A DNA stretch of 64,000 nucleotides from Cristatella mucedo (taxonomy: Eukaryota; Bryozoa; Phylactolaemata; Cristatellidae). A program made the translations under genes and the position numbers. The notes under the pieces were generated by a model that worked only from the letters and a program-made list of their open reading frames with translations, made no database searches and was not told where the DNA came from. The stretch lies in contig WPIO01000024.1 of the NCBI GenBank assembly GCA_009760855.2, positions 2,358,501-2,422,500 on the forward strand, given 5' to 3'. Shown here one piece after another: positions 42,745 to 54,125 of this stretch; the first letter of the stretch is position 1; every line of letters begins with the position of its first letter.

Positions 42745-43462
42745 AGCCGGAAAATAAGTACTAGCGATTTTTTCTGTACGCCAGTAATATAAGCACTACA
42801 CCAAAAAAAGCCCCAGTTAAATGAGCACTACTTGTCCATGAAGCCTGCTCGGAATGAAGTGGCAACACAGCTGTCGGTGATTTTATCTCATGAATTCTTC
42901 ACTCAAGCCACGACCCCTCGCCGGCTATGTTGCACAAATTTGCAACATTTCTCTCTACTCTACTGTCATTTGTTTCAATATGCAAATGATCCTTGATTGC
43001 CTTATTTATTGCACTACCAAGAGTCTGGAGCCAGCGGTCTGTCCTTCCGGTATCACAATTTGATCTATTCTTCTCTCTACAAGGAAGTTATTCATGTCTG
43101 TAGCGTGATGAGTGCTGGCTGAATCCCAGATTAGCCGACCTTTTGGGGCACCTCGCAAAGCAAGCGGCAGCATCAGATTGACCTACTTCCTTTCAACTGC
43201 TGCTGTGCACTCGTGCTCACGTACCTCAAGAAGGAGAGCTCTCTTGCGGATGTGAGAGGTTGGAGCGAATACTTCAACAGGACATGTATTCGCAAGAAAT
43301 TCAGGCCAAAATTCGGAGTTTGGAGATTTATGAAGGTGTTCCGGAAGAAGAAAACATGCCTTTTTTGAATAAACGTAGATTTTTTTGTGAATACACGTAG
43401 ATCGCTGTTCATTAATAAATGTATGCGGCTGTGCGCGAGAAAAAATTAATTTAGGAAAATCC
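42745..43462. other. No feature recognised
   Basis: Non-coding sequence. Minus-strand frames near 43.2-43.5 kb show no domain. Confidence 0.4.
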
Positions 43463-43465
43463 CCT

Positions 43466-44216
43466 AACAATAATAATAATAATAATGCACTTGATAAAGC
43501 GCCCTCAGAGATCTCAAACTCCCTCTAGGCGCTTTACATTTGCTGCAAATGGAAATGCAATTGAATGGTGAGTAAAACCATGCTTGAAAACAAACAAAAT
43601 GAATAACATGGTTAGGGGTGACATGCACAGGGTCAGCATGCAAATGTGGTTGGTGGCAGCATGCACAGTGTCAGCACGCATTAGCACATGCACGACGAAT
43701 CACAGGGACCCATTAAATGCTGTCCCAAATAAGTGTTTTTAAATTCTTTTAAAATGTGGTCAGGTCAGTCAGGGGATGTTCTGACGCAGGTCGGGAGGGA
43801 GTTCCAGGCTTTGGGAGCATATGAACTAAATGCACGGTCTCCAAAGGATTTGAGGTTTTTACGGGGTATTTGTAGACTGTTGGACTCCGAAAAGCGGGTG
43901 GTACGATGCTTGGCCTGATGGGGGAGTATATCTGAGAGACAGGCTGAAGCCAAAGAATGAAGTGACCTAAAAGTGAGCGACAAAACCTTGAAGTCAATCC
44001 GTTGCTTGACTGATGGCCAGTGCAGGTCGGCGAGAAGTGGAGTTATGTGGCAACTGCGATGCTCACGACAGACAAGCCTAGCTGCGGAGTTTTGCACCAG
44101 CTGCAATCGCGTGATCGCACATGCCGGTAGGCCAGCGAGCAGTGAGTTGCAGAAGTCGAGACGGGATGTCACGAATGCATGGACCAACTTGGACATGGTA
44201 TCCTTATCTAAACAGC
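43466..44216 (-). mobile_element. L2-A LINE copy, 5'-truncated (about 750 bp)
   Basis: The tail (AACAATAATAATAATAATAA) and stem-loop tip start at 43466-43545. The 3' UTR follows, then the RT C-terminal region, stopping abruptly at 44216 within the CLDKDT segment. The frame 43765-44196 (143 codons: [20 protein letters not shown] ... [17 protein letters not shown]) is open, but a frameshift just after it (extra bases near 43760-43770) breaks the normal C terminus. Confidence 0.88.
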
Positions 44217-44582
44217 AATGAGCTCTACTGCGTCTTTTGGAGCAAAAGTGAAAAGAAGACCCAGTCTCATTTTCGGGGAAATACTGTGCGGCAGGAGCAC
44301 TTCGGTACCTCGGCGTTCGTGGTGTTAACCCAGGGTCCGACGTATGCAGTCGTTCAACGCGTATCGGGCGTCTGCAAAGGCGTGCCAGCCACTGCTCGCA
44401 CGCGCAGCGGCAACCCGCCGTGCAGTCGCCGCCGTGCGTTAGACAAGTCGCCGGTGACGTCGCCGACGTCGGAGCAAACCAGCTAGTCGCAACAACCGAT
44501 GGTCAGCATCGCAAGTCTGAACAGACGAGCGGACACGGTGTACACGTTCGAGTAGAAGGAGAGCAAAGGCTGGATGATTTAA

Positions 44583-44712
44583 CAGCCTAATTTATATTGC
44601 GACAGAAGATTTGTAACGGCTATTGCCACTCTAGTGGTGGGCAGCCGCTGCAGGACTCAGACCCGCGACCTGGGTCGGGAAGTACGAGCGCTGCCTCCCA
44701 GGTTCTAGACCC
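44583..44712 (-). mobile_element. SINE-1 relic
   Basis: CCTAATTTATATTGCGACAG ... AACGGCTATTGCCACT ... AGGACTCAGACCCGCGACCT on the plus strand is the complement of a degraded SINE-1. The tRNA head (GAACCTGGGAGGCAGCGCTC) is partly preserved. Confidence 0.65.
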
Positions 44713-46032
44713 TGCGGCAACGGCGCAGTGCTACGTCAGACAGATTATGAATCGCTAGATATTTAGCACGGTGCCTCAATTGTGATGATTCGCAACCGGT
44801 TCGCCCGAAATCTACGTTTAGGCGACGTAAAAAGCCTAATTCGTGTACGTAACGGTCGTTCACTTGCGGTTGAGGCCAAGAGAAGAGTGGTACGCCCTGG
44901 GTGGTCCTGGACCCCGGTAGCGTTTGCGGCTGTCGAATATACAGCGGCGCGCTAACGGATAGACGGGCTATATTAATGGCGAGGGCGCTCTCATTTGTCG
45001 CCGCGCTCTGCTCCCGTCAGCGTATCCGGCGCGTATCGAGGCCGCGTTGGCGGCGACTCGTTAGCCGCGCTTCGCCAACTCCACTGGTCTGCCACTCACC
45101 GGCGAGGAATAGCGCCGTTAAGAGTGCGGCGTCCGTAGCCTCGGGACGTCAGTGCAGAAGCCGCTACAGCGAGCGGTGTAAACCTACGCGAGATGCCCGC
45201 TTGCGTGCAGCTCTCTCTCTCTCTCTCTCTCTCTCCCTCGCTCTTTGCATATAGTGTACCCCGACAACGACAGCTGAGCGAGCTGTGGGCGGAACGGTGA
45301 CTCGCGTTCCACGCTCTACGTTTTCCAATTTACTTTCCATTTTCTGGCGAGGTCCGTTGGCGTAGCGCCTTCTGGAGCGAATCGCGGTAAGGGCATTCTA
45401 ATAAACGCGAGCCGCTTGATTCCACAGTCTGGGCATTATCGCCGAATGGCCAGTATGTGGACAGCGATTCATCTAGGGCCTGTTTGACCAGCGAAGTGAC
45501 TTACTCGCTGGAGCGGAATGGTAGACGCCTAAAGGCGAGTGCATTTAAACGCCCATTCGCTGGAGGCTGTCAGCCGCAGGCCCAAGGCGGAGCTCGCGAG
45601 CCGGCAGAGGGCGCTGGAAAAAAGTGTGGAGATAACTCGGCTCAATAGGGAGTAGCAGCTCCACTCTACTAATGCTGTAAATTCGCCGAGCTGTTTTCGC
45701 AACGAGCGAATCAAAATTTGCGCTCTAAACGAGCGCAAACTTTAATATTTCCGTTCGACGAGCTCTTGCGCTAACGACGCACCGACGCTGAATGGGCCGT
45801 CGCCGCCGGCGGCGGATCGCTATTTGCGTAGGCGCACCATTTTGAATGGGCGCGTCCGTTTGCAGGCCTGGCAGCGCGGCTGCTAGCGTGTGAACGGGAC
45901 CGCGCACCTTTCGCTCGCAACTATCCGCCGGTCGGTGCGCCGCCGTGGCGAATGGACGTCTCGCACATTATAACGCAAGTCAGTCGCCCCGGCGACAGGG
46001 TACTCGGCACGTCGACCAGTAAAGGTACGCGA

Positions 46033-46033
<1 letters not shown>

Positions 46034-46068
<35 letters not shown>
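46034..46068. repeat. (CGG)n trinucleotide repeat
   Basis: About 11 CGG/GGC units. Reads as poly-Gly or poly-Ala/Arg in different frames. Confidence 0.95.
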
Positions 46069-46070
<2 letters not shown>

Positions 46071-46513
46071 CTCCTGCTCTCACCCGGTCGCGTCGATCGC
46101 TGCGCTCGTCGCTGGCCAGCGATCGAGGCACTGCTCGCGGCGGCGGCACAGTCGAGTCACCAGAGCGCGGCACGAGCGCTAGCCTCCGTCGGGAGTGCGC
46201 GCCGCCTCGCGTCCGCGTCTCTCGCTCGCGTCGCCCGGTACCTTTGCGAGCGCGCCCGTCAGTCGTCACTCGGCGGCGCGCTGGCCGCTGTAGCGCGAGG
46301 TGAGCGCCCCTTCGCCGCGAAATCGGCCGGGTGAGCTCGACTGCCGCGCGCGCGCTCTCGACCGCGCGGCCGACGCCGGGCGGCGGCGGCTGCTTCGCCA
46401 GCCGGCGGGAATCGGGGCGCGGCGGGCGGGCGGTTCGTGGACGCCGTCGGCGGTGCGTATCGCTTCGGCCGCCGCGCGGCCGTCTCTCGCGCGCGAGCCA
46501 AATGGGGAGAGAA

Positions 46514-46515
<2 letters not shown>

Positions 46516-46576
<61 letters not shown>

Positions 46577-46640
46577 GCAGACAGACAGACAGACAGAGAG
46601 AAAGAGGGAGACAAGAGACAGAGAGAGAGAGAGAGAGCCG
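46516..46640. repeat. (GA)n / (ACAG)n compound microsatellite
   Basis: Pure (GA)n at 46516-46570, then GGAGAGGCAGACAGACAGAC with further GA units to about 46638. It is followed 50 bp on by (CT)n at 46690-46725, so complementary purine and pyrimidine tracts face each other. Confidence 0.95.
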
Positions 46641-46686
46641 CACGATGGGCGGCGGCCGGCGTCAATCGCGGTGGCAGGTCGAGTGA

Positions 46687-46689
<3 letters not shown>

Positions 46690-46725
<36 letters not shown>
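46690..46725. repeat. (CT)n microsatellite
   Basis: Pure CT repeat of about 36 bp. Partner of the (GA)n tract upstream. Confidence 0.95.
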
Positions 46726-46727
<2 letters not shown>

Positions 46728-47684
46728 GTTGGCCGACGACGATCCGAAAGCGCTGCGACAGCCGTGGTTTGCGCCTTTTCGGCCTCGGCAGGCTCGGTGC
46801 TCGGCGCTCACGCTGCTGTTGACGCAGTTTCGCAGCGCCGCCCGCAAGGCGTCCGCGAACGTGTGGGCGCCGGATCTCGCGCCCGCGCCCGCGAGCGGAG
46901 CTGGCCCCAACCCGCGAGGCTTTGAAACGTTGCCGGAGCTCGCACCAGGCGGCACCTGTTGAACGAGCCGCCGCCGATCTCGCGTCGCCGGTCGGTTGAC
47001 AGACGCTGGCCGCCGCAGTGTCATCTGCACTGGCCGCGGACGAGTCGCTCGCTCAGTCGCTCGCTCGCTGTGCGGACGGCGGCGGCGACGCCAGAAATGC
47101 GAACGCTGACGGAGGACAGCCCGTTCGATTAGATTCGCCTGACCCGCTGAAACGCACCCAGCGCCGGCCGCTTCTTCGCATCAGGTCAAAGATGCTCTGC
47201 TGCCGTAATTGCCCGAGGCAATTTGGGAGGAGGGAGACGATTTGGAACCGGATTACGGTTCCATTGTTGGCCCTCGGAAAAATCCATCGGCGTTGTCTGA
47301 CCCTTTATTATAAAGAGCGCCATGGGTGATAAAGCCGGCTCTCCCGGGCGAGCTCGCGGGCTCGGCTGACGATTGTGCGCTGCGGTCGGGGTCTCTGTTG
47401 ATCTGGCCGGGAATTACTTCTGCGACTTGTGAGAGCTGGTATTGCATGGCTCAATTTCGAACGGGTGACCGAACGACACCGCCCCCATCCCCCTACCTCT
47501 ACACCCGAGCGGATAGCAGACTATGTACCTGGTGGCCGGGGCCGCTAGATGGCATCGTTCGCGGCAGCTGTCGGCATGCGATAACGCAACGTAGCAGGGG
47601 GGCCGGTGGGACTCACTGGCACCCAAGGTGTGGTAGGGGTCAAGTGGAAGCTAGCCTTCCAATCGCTGTCTGAAGTCCAGTGCA

Positions 47685-47785
47685 GGTAATAATAATAACG
47701 ATAATAATAATGCATATGATATAGCGCCCTCACAGAACTCAATTACTTTCCAGTCACTTCACATTTGCTGCAAAGGAAGCACGAT
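47685..47785 (-). mobile_element. L2-A 3' tip
   Basis: The tail TAATAATAATAACGATAATA then TAATGCATATGATATAGCGC and CCTCACAGAACTCAATTACT match the L2-A 3' end. Diverged. Confidence 0.7.
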
Positions 47786-47789
47786 CGAA

Positions 47790-48905
47790 AGAGGTACTGA
47801 TTGAAAAGGACTGACACTGCTGCAGTATATTAGAACGGCAGAGCAGGGCAGGCTGGTGCCGGTAGTGATGTGTAAGCTCGTCGTGAGGTGACGTCGGTAT
47901 TTGACTATTTACCTTTCTGAAATGCAGGCGAACAGGTCGGGGACGGACCTGCCTGGCCAGTGCCGTTTGATGATCGACTAGCAGTTAGTGGGTGCGCTGT
48001 GGTTCGAGGTCAAGGGGGTCACTGCATGCCACCGCCCGGTGCTGCCGCCTGGTGCAACGCAGGTGTCAGGTTTCCTAGCGACCTACCTCCGTTTGCAGCT
48101 CTGAGCCTGCTGCTCTCTGGTCGGGCTTTTGTCAGTGGCCGAGCTCGACGGTACCGAATTATCGCCTCCACCAGCTCTTTACCGTGTTGTCCCACTAGTC
48201 TCAGCAGTGTTGAAGTTGAGCCACTGCTGGGCCTAGTACCGTGCATGTGGCTGCCTGGCTGCCCTGCTGTTGCTGCTGCTGCTGCTGCTACAAAGCCCTC
48301 CTGAGTCTGACCCGGCACACGTTCAGCTGGGCGCATCTAGCCATCGGCTGCACCCGCGAGGGCAGCAGTGACTGGGACTTTTCATTTTAACATGGCGTCT
48401 TTGCTGCTGAGCAGCGCTTTTTCGCCCCCAAGAACCCCCCTCGGCCTTTGCTGTTGGCAAACGCATGCCCCGCAGAGAGCAGCATTCATTTGGTGATTGC
48501 GTTATCGCTATCGCCTTGCCAGCCTCTGCCCATATCTGTAAACGGCTGGTGCACCTTCGGCCTAAGCTTGTGGCTGAGGCAGCTGCCACTGCTTTAAGCC
48601 AGCTGCTGTGTGATTATGCTAATCCGACGTGGCTGAGCGAATCCATCGGCTCTGAAGCTGATATGTTTGAGTGTGCCATGCTGGAGTCACTGGCTCAAGC
48701 TTGTTGACCACGTGACCGAATCGTTGACCACGAAACTGTGGTCTTGTCCTTGTATTCCTGAACAGGTGCTGCAGTGCTACCGGGAGCTGTACTGTTGTTC
48801 CAGTCTTACCGTGGTCAACTTTCGTGAACTAGCAGTCACATTTCCAAGCAAATTGGCCGCTTTTCGGCCACCTGAGCTAATTTAACTATAACATTTGCAC
48901 AACCA
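47790..48905. other. No gene recognised
   Basis: GC-balanced sequence with a (GCT)n run at about 48267-48291. Frames on both strands show no domain. Confidence 0.4.
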
Positions 48906-48912
48906 TCCTTTC

Positions 48913-48939
48913 TGTCTCTCCCTCCCTCTCTCCTCTCTC

Positions 48940-48997
<58 letters not shown>

Positions 48998-49024
48998 CCC
49001 CTCTCTCTCCCTCCCTCTCTCTCA
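48913..49024. repeat. (CT)n microsatellite
   Basis: CT repeats with CCCT interruptions, pure at about 48942-48993. Confidence 0.95.
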
Positions 49025-49194
49025 TGCTCAATTTCTAACAATACCCATCTCTGTGTGCCTGACTCTCTCTATCCCTGCCTCAATCTGTGTATGACGGTCT
49101 TTCTGCCTGTCTTGCACAGTGTCTGTCTTTCGGTTCGTCCTGGTGCCTCTCCACCTCTTCATAGCTATGGAGCTTCACTGTAACAGACACTATC

Positions 49195-49358
49195 GTCAGC
49201 TCAGGAGGTCAGGTGCTTGCGCTTCACGACCTCGATCGTAGGTTCGAATCCTGCAGTGGACGATCCTTCATTGCCAACTGCAAGCTGTGGTGATAGCCAT
49301 TAAGGCTCTTCTGCCGCTATACAAAACGAGGCTCTTGAATCAGCTAATATTTTTATAA
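49195..49358 (+). mobile_element. SINE-1 (best tRNA head)
   Basis: A box GTCAGCTCAGGAGG and a perfect Pol III B box GGTTCGAATCC at 49241-49251. The SINE-1 body (GCAAGCTGTGGTGATAGCC) and the tail CTATACAAAACGAGGCTCTT then GAATCAGCTAATATTT follow. The body beyond the B box rules out a functional tRNA gene. It is inserted at the 3' end of a LINE-B relic. Confidence 0.88.
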
Positions 49359-49359
49359 T

Positions 49360-49838
49360 GTATCTCTGTAGCTAACTCCACAAAGTCACAAGGACTAAGT
49401 GGGTGCTACCTGGAAGAGTTTTCTAGAGCCTACTCATAACCTAGGCAGCTTTTGGTAGCTTTCGGTAGCCAAAAGACTATCTCGTGTTCCAAAGAGAAAG
49501 TGAGAAGAATAGCTGAATCAGGAGGGCAGCTGAGGTGTAGTGAGAAGCACGGGAGAGCTCAGCTCAGGATGGCTGGAAAGGACGTGCCAAAGTCGGCAGC
49601 AGGAGAAGAAATGTCGATAAGAACATAAGAACTGCGTAAGTGAGTTACACAGCCTGGGACATGCAGAGCGTTTCTGTCTAAAACGGTTTTCAAGCGCCAG
49701 AGTAGAACAACTAATTTGTTATCCATAAAGGACCCTATGGCACGAGGATATTGAAACCGTTGACCAGTTCAGCTAAGTAAGAAGGCGCCAAGCCGTGGCC
49801 TTGGCCTCGCGGGTCAAGAACTTTGCTCTGCATCCCTT
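49360..49838 (-). mobile_element. LINE-B 3' relic
   Basis: Complement of LINE-B: TGTATCTCTGTAGCTAACTC, CACAAAGTCACAAGGAC, GGAGAGTTTTC-like and CAGCTAAGTAAGAAGGCGCC, AGCCGTGGCC, AGAACTTTGCTCTG. These match GATACATTACA, CTTTGTGGAGTTA, GGCTTGGCGCCTTCTTACTT-type sequence of the plus-strand copies. Decayed. Confidence 0.6.
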
Positions 49839-49839
49839 G

Positions 49840-51595
49840 ATTGGCCGGAGCCATCACAGCTCCTTCAGCAAAGTAGATGCATGGCTGAAACTCTAGGATT
49901 TGCCGACTGCTCTTGCAACCCTGCCTGCAGCTGTCGACCAGGGGACATGAGTGAATCCTTAGTGGGGAGCAGGCGGAAGGGCAGACAGGCAGGCAGAGCA
50001 GCACGGGCAGGCCCGAAGCAGCTGCCAGGCTCCAGAAGCCTTGGCGATGGCAGCCAGGCAGGCAGAGCAGCGTGGGCATGCCCCTTAGAAAACAGCTAGC
50101 CTCTACAAATTAGAGGCACATGCTTGCCATCATTAGAGAAGCAGGCCTAGCCCACGTCTGTCTCTCCAAACATTCTCTGGACCGGCTCTCTCCATGCAGT
50201 CCACTTGCACCGGTTGGGGGAGAGAGTGCTGTGGATTGCCCACGCTCCCTCCGTGCTCGCCCCCTCAGACGTCTGGCACAGGTCGGCTGGCTCATCGAGT
50301 GCGTGCCTTCCGTCCACATTTCATCCTGCTGCTACTGCTGCTGCTTCTGCCACTGCTGCTTCTGCTGCTGCTGCCGCCTGGGCTATATTCAGGCAGCTCG
50401 ACTAACTCACGTGGTGGTTGGCGGTTCACTGCTTCGATGGTATGCGGCAGCCTGGTCCAATCAAAAAGAGCAGGAATAGAGAACTCAGGGGCTCCTAGCC
50501 CATGGCTTACAATCGAGCAGTGTTGTGTTGGAGAGCCGATTCGCTCACTAGCTTGCTAGCGGCTGGCTGCCCACAGTGATGCCGAACAGTGGTGGGCAGT
50601 GCTGGCCGACCTCAAAGAAAAGCCTGCTGCCTTGGCTGGCAGGCAGCAGCTTGCCGAAGCTCTGTTGCCTCGGCCACCATTGTTAAGTAGCCTGGCGATT
50701 AGTCGGAGGTGGTATAGGTGGAGGTGGTATAGGTGGTAGGGGTGCGCATGATTGAGGAGGCCTCCTCATGCACCAAGAGCCGCGTCCCCCCCCCACTGCT
50801 AGACGATATGTTGAGCCCCCGGAGGGCCGCAGTTGATGGAATAGCTCCCTGAGCAGCAGGGACTAGTGGCCCTGCCACCACCATCCCCCAGTGGCTGGGT
50901 TTGGCAAATCAGAAAACTTGACAGCCATCGGCTGGCAGTCTTGCAGTGTTTGACGGTTGTCGAATCATTGTGGCAAACCAAGGCCAAGCTGCATACTCAT
51001 GCCATGCTCGACATCAATGGTTTTGCAACTAATTGGTTCTTCTCCCATCAATTGGTTGTCTTCCATGCATGCACTCTCGTGCAAGTGCTGGCTGCTTGAT
51101 CTCACGGTGTCCACTCACTTTTTCCTCACACTTGTCCTCTCGGTATAACTTGCTTTTTTACATCTGTGTGTGTGTGTGTGTGTTTGCTAGTGTTTGCTCG
51201 TGTGTGTGCGCTCGTGTTTGTGTGTGTGTGTGCGCGTTTGTGACTCGATGCCGTTTCTGTTGTCAATAACCTATTGAGTGTGGATGCATTTTGCTTTTGT
51301 TTGATGCACTGAGTACCCCTTACACACATGTCCACTTCTCTATAGATATACTGCTCTTTCTCCATAGACTGCCCTTTGCATTGCTCTTACCTACTGCTGC
51401 TATACTTACTACTACTTGCCTACGTACTTACCTACCGGCTGCTAGCTTTATGCTTGGTGTCAGTGTGCTATTGAAGTGTGTGTACCCCTGCTTACCTGGA
51501 AAAACACCTGTCTCCGAACCGACAACACCATTTGTAAGGCACACCAGAAGCACTGTCGTGTAGCCTTTTACATTTTGGAGTGATTAATATTGTAT
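49840..51595. other. No gene recognised; (CTG)n and (TG)n tracts
   Basis: Contains (CTG)n/(CTT) repeats at 50325-50375, C-runs near 50788-50797 and (GT)n at 51163-51235. Open frames are repeat- or composition-driven. No domain recognised. Confidence 0.45.
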
Positions 51596-51596
51596 T

Positions 51597-51757
51597 AGCA
51601 GATTTAACCGCCTCATTCGTATAGCCGCAGAAGAGCCATAAGGGCTACCACAGCCACTTGCAGTTGGCAATAAAGGATCACCCACTGCAGGATTCGAACC
51701 CAAGACCTTGATCGTGAAGAGTGAGGCCCTTTACCTCATGGGCTATTATGGCCCAGT
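51597..51757 (-). mobile_element. SINE-1
   Basis: On the minus strand GGGCCATAATAGCCCATGAG (A box), GGTTCGAATCC (B box, exact), the body CAAGTGGCTGTGGTAGCCCT and the tail GCGGCTATACGAATGAGGCG then GTTAAATCTGCTAATACA. Confidence 0.87.
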
Positions 51758-51759
51758 TC

Positions 51760-52275
51760 TGTGGCAGCTGTTGGGATGCTTGCTTTAGACACGGGAAGGC
51801 TGGGTTTAAACTCCAACACAGCGTATTTCGTCCTCTTGTCTGGTTAAAGCATACTGAAACCCTCCTTGCTCGTAATGTTGAGCGCTGCCGTTGGGTATGC
51901 CTTAATTCACCTTGCTTACGACAGAATCAACCAGGAGACCCTACGCGGTTCCCCATCAGAATGTATATGCCCTAGTTCGGCACGGGATAATCCTTCCAGG
52001 GTGATCAGAGTGAGTTTTCTTTTTCTGATCCTATTGGTGGCCACCAAAGGTATCTGGCTTAGGCGTGGGCTTAGTAAGGCTCAAGCATGGAATGGTACCT
52101 ACTGGCAAGGATTACTGTGTGGTAACCCTCTCCCGATAGTTACCCTCCCCTGGGGTTCTGGGCTTAAGGTTTTAGTGATGCAGTGCCTCATACGTCGGGT
52201 GGTCACATCGATCTATTGCTGCACTATAAAGGGGATGGCCTGCAAACCAGATCGAATTGTTAGACAACAACTGCC
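51760..52275. other. No gene recognised
   Basis: A 187-codon open frame (51866-52429) runs into the LINE-B tail and has no domain that I recognise. Confidence 0.4.
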
Positions 52276-52279
52276 GACG

Positions 52280-52532
52280 ATGGCTCATCTTTTTCAGCAG
52301 TCCCGAGCTGCTACTTCCATGCTACTTACTACCTCAACTGCTCTGCTGACTCCGCCATGCTTCCCACTTTCTCTTTGTTGCGTGAGACGAAGTCTGTTGG
52401 CTACCGAATGCGTACCGAAAGCCGCTTAGGCTGTGAGTGCGCTATACAAAACTCTCCCGAGTAACACCCACATAGTCTTTATGACTTTGTGGAGTTACAG
52501 AAGGAGATACATTACATTACATCTTTTCTGTG
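52280..52532 (+). mobile_element. LINE-B 3' end
   Basis: TTTTTCAGCAGTCCCGAGCT, CGTGAGACGAAGTCTGTTGG and CGAATGCGTACCGAAAGCCG are nearly identical to the copy at 34.1-34.3 kb, followed by the same 3' end and the tail ACATTACATTACATC. Strongly 5'-truncated. Confidence 0.8.
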
Positions 52533-52954
52533 TGTACAGGAGTGTGAGTATACATATGCCGGCCGTATCCATGGCATTCGGGCAAGCTTACCTATATCCA
52601 GCAGGCGAGACTGCTTATGAGGGCCGAAGTTTTCCATGGGGTCCTATCGTTAGCTGCACCTCTGGTTGCAAGATCTTTGTAGTAGTTATTTGTGCTGATC
52701 ACAACGAGCGTTGGTGCCATCTATTATGTGACCCTAATACGTATTACCAGGTCTTTGAGGGGACCAAATGGTTTGCTCTTTTGCTATTTTTTATGAGTGC
52801 TGCAACAGATTTGTCAGACTTGCAGAAACAGAAGGTGCATATAATTTGTACTGTGCCCAATGTCGTAACTATACACCTGCAGCCATGGTGATTAGACCTC
52901 TGCCGACCAGAGTTGCTGACCACTTCCATGTGTGAACGACGAGGGGATATATCC

Positions 52955-53098
52955 CTTTGAGAACTTAAGTCTCTATTCAGGCACTTCACATATACCACGG
53001 GCCTCGAGCCCACGACCCTTAGTCATCAAATGCAATCACCTTGACCTTGATTGGTAAGCACCTTAATAATCACTGTGCGAAACCAGTGCGGCAATATA
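52955..53098 (-). mobile_element. SINE-2
   Basis: TTTGAGAACTTAAGTCTCTA (L2-like tail complement), CAGGCACTTCACATATACCA and CGGGCCTCGAGCCCACGACC (B-box region) align with the copy at 15.34-15.49 kb. Confidence 0.65.
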
Positions 53099-53099
53099 G

Positions 53100-53984
53100 A
53101 GCCTGCCCAAGCTTTGTGCAAAATGCCGAAGGTCAGTTATGCAGATTGTAGACATTTAACAGCCTGTAGATCACCGGCCCTATCATAGTGATCATGCGCT
53201 TGCTTTTGCAGTTCACCCCAGAGAGCGGCATAGTGACCAGCTTGCGAGATACAGTTGTGCCTGCAGCTGTGGCCACAGGCTCCTGAGAGTGACCAATGAA
53301 GACAACCAGCAAAAGTGTCGTTGCCAACAACCGGAGTTGTGCGGCCCTGGCTATGCAGTCCATCGGCTGGGCGTTCAGCCCGGGTGGTCATGCTTCGGAC
53401 ACTTTTTGTCTGGCACTGTTCACCTCTGACCTATTCGTTATCTGGTGTCCTTGTCGATCAACAACAAGCAAATGTGCTGCCATGCTCAAGTGGTTAGCTC
53501 TGCCCAGTCTGCAAGCAAAAAAGCACTGACAAGTGCTCTGGTGGCCACTCTCCAGGGCCTCTCTCCCATGTGGATTGAGGAGTTCGCCTGCTCTCGGTAG
53601 CCCGTGGGTACAGCTGTTAGTCGCCGGCAGCCGAGAGATGCCGGATGAATAGGGCCGGGGCATGGTGATGAGAGCCAGTAGTAGCTAGCTTGCTTGTTTG
53701 TGCTGTCAGTATCGGCCTTGATCAGCCAGCCTATTCAAGATGTGCACTTGCCAAGAGGCATCGAGGCTAAGTCGTTTGAAGTGGGGGGGGGGGGAGTGGG
53801 TTGGGGTTGAGCTGAAGTGGGGGTGTGTGGTAAGGATGGCGATGGACGAATTCCCAAAAAACTGCCTTCACTGTTCAGGCCGACTGAAGAGGGCACTAGA
53901 AGTGGGCCTGGCACTGAATCAGGTGCCCCTAGCTACTTCCCAGTCACAGCTGAGCTGGTTTGGCCCAGTGCTTTACGGTGCTCC
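53100..53984. other. No gene recognised
   Basis: Non-coding sequence with a G-run at 53783-53793. No domain in the frames present. Confidence 0.4.
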
Positions 53985-54125
53985 CCTTAACGACCGAGGT
54001 CAAGGTGAATGCAGTCGATGAACGAAGTCATGGGCTCAAGCAGTGGCTTATGTGTAGAAGCACCTAAATAGAGATTAAATTCTCTTAGGGTGCCGTCTTA
54101 CAGATGAATCATAATTTTTTAAAAC
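53985..54125 (+). mobile_element. SINE-2 (plus orientation)
   Basis: CGACCGAGGTCAAGGTGAAT, TCATGGGCTCAAGC (B-box region), GTGTAGAAGCACCTAAATAG, AGATTAAATTCTCTTAGGGT then GCC and a TGAATCATAATTTTTT tail. The 3' half follows the L2-A tip. Confidence 0.6.

Larger units (their letters stand above)
44300..47420. promoter_or_regulatory. Second CpG-rich island, probable promoter; gene not identified
   Basis: A long GC- and CpG-dense stretch containing (CT)n at 45210-45234, (CGG)n at 46034-46068, (GA)n at 46516-46570, (GA)n/(ACAG)n to about 46640 and (CT)n at 46690-46725. Its composition resembles the island at the transporter 5' end, which suggests a promoter. Long open frames (45883-46665 minus, 46331-46925 plus, 47018-47329 plus) are rich in Arg, Ala, Ser and Gly. 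None has a domain I recognise, so direction and gene are unknown. Confidence 0.45.

Noticed and set aside
45883-46665. A 260-codon minus-strand open frame in the second island
   Set aside because: The start region is a (CT)n repeat translation and the rest is Arg-rich composition; no domain or splice context.
49195-49270. Perfect Pol III B box (GGTTCGAATCC) suggesting a tRNA gene
   Set aside because: No cloverleaf acceptor stem closes around it, and a shared SINE body and tail follow, as in the other copies.
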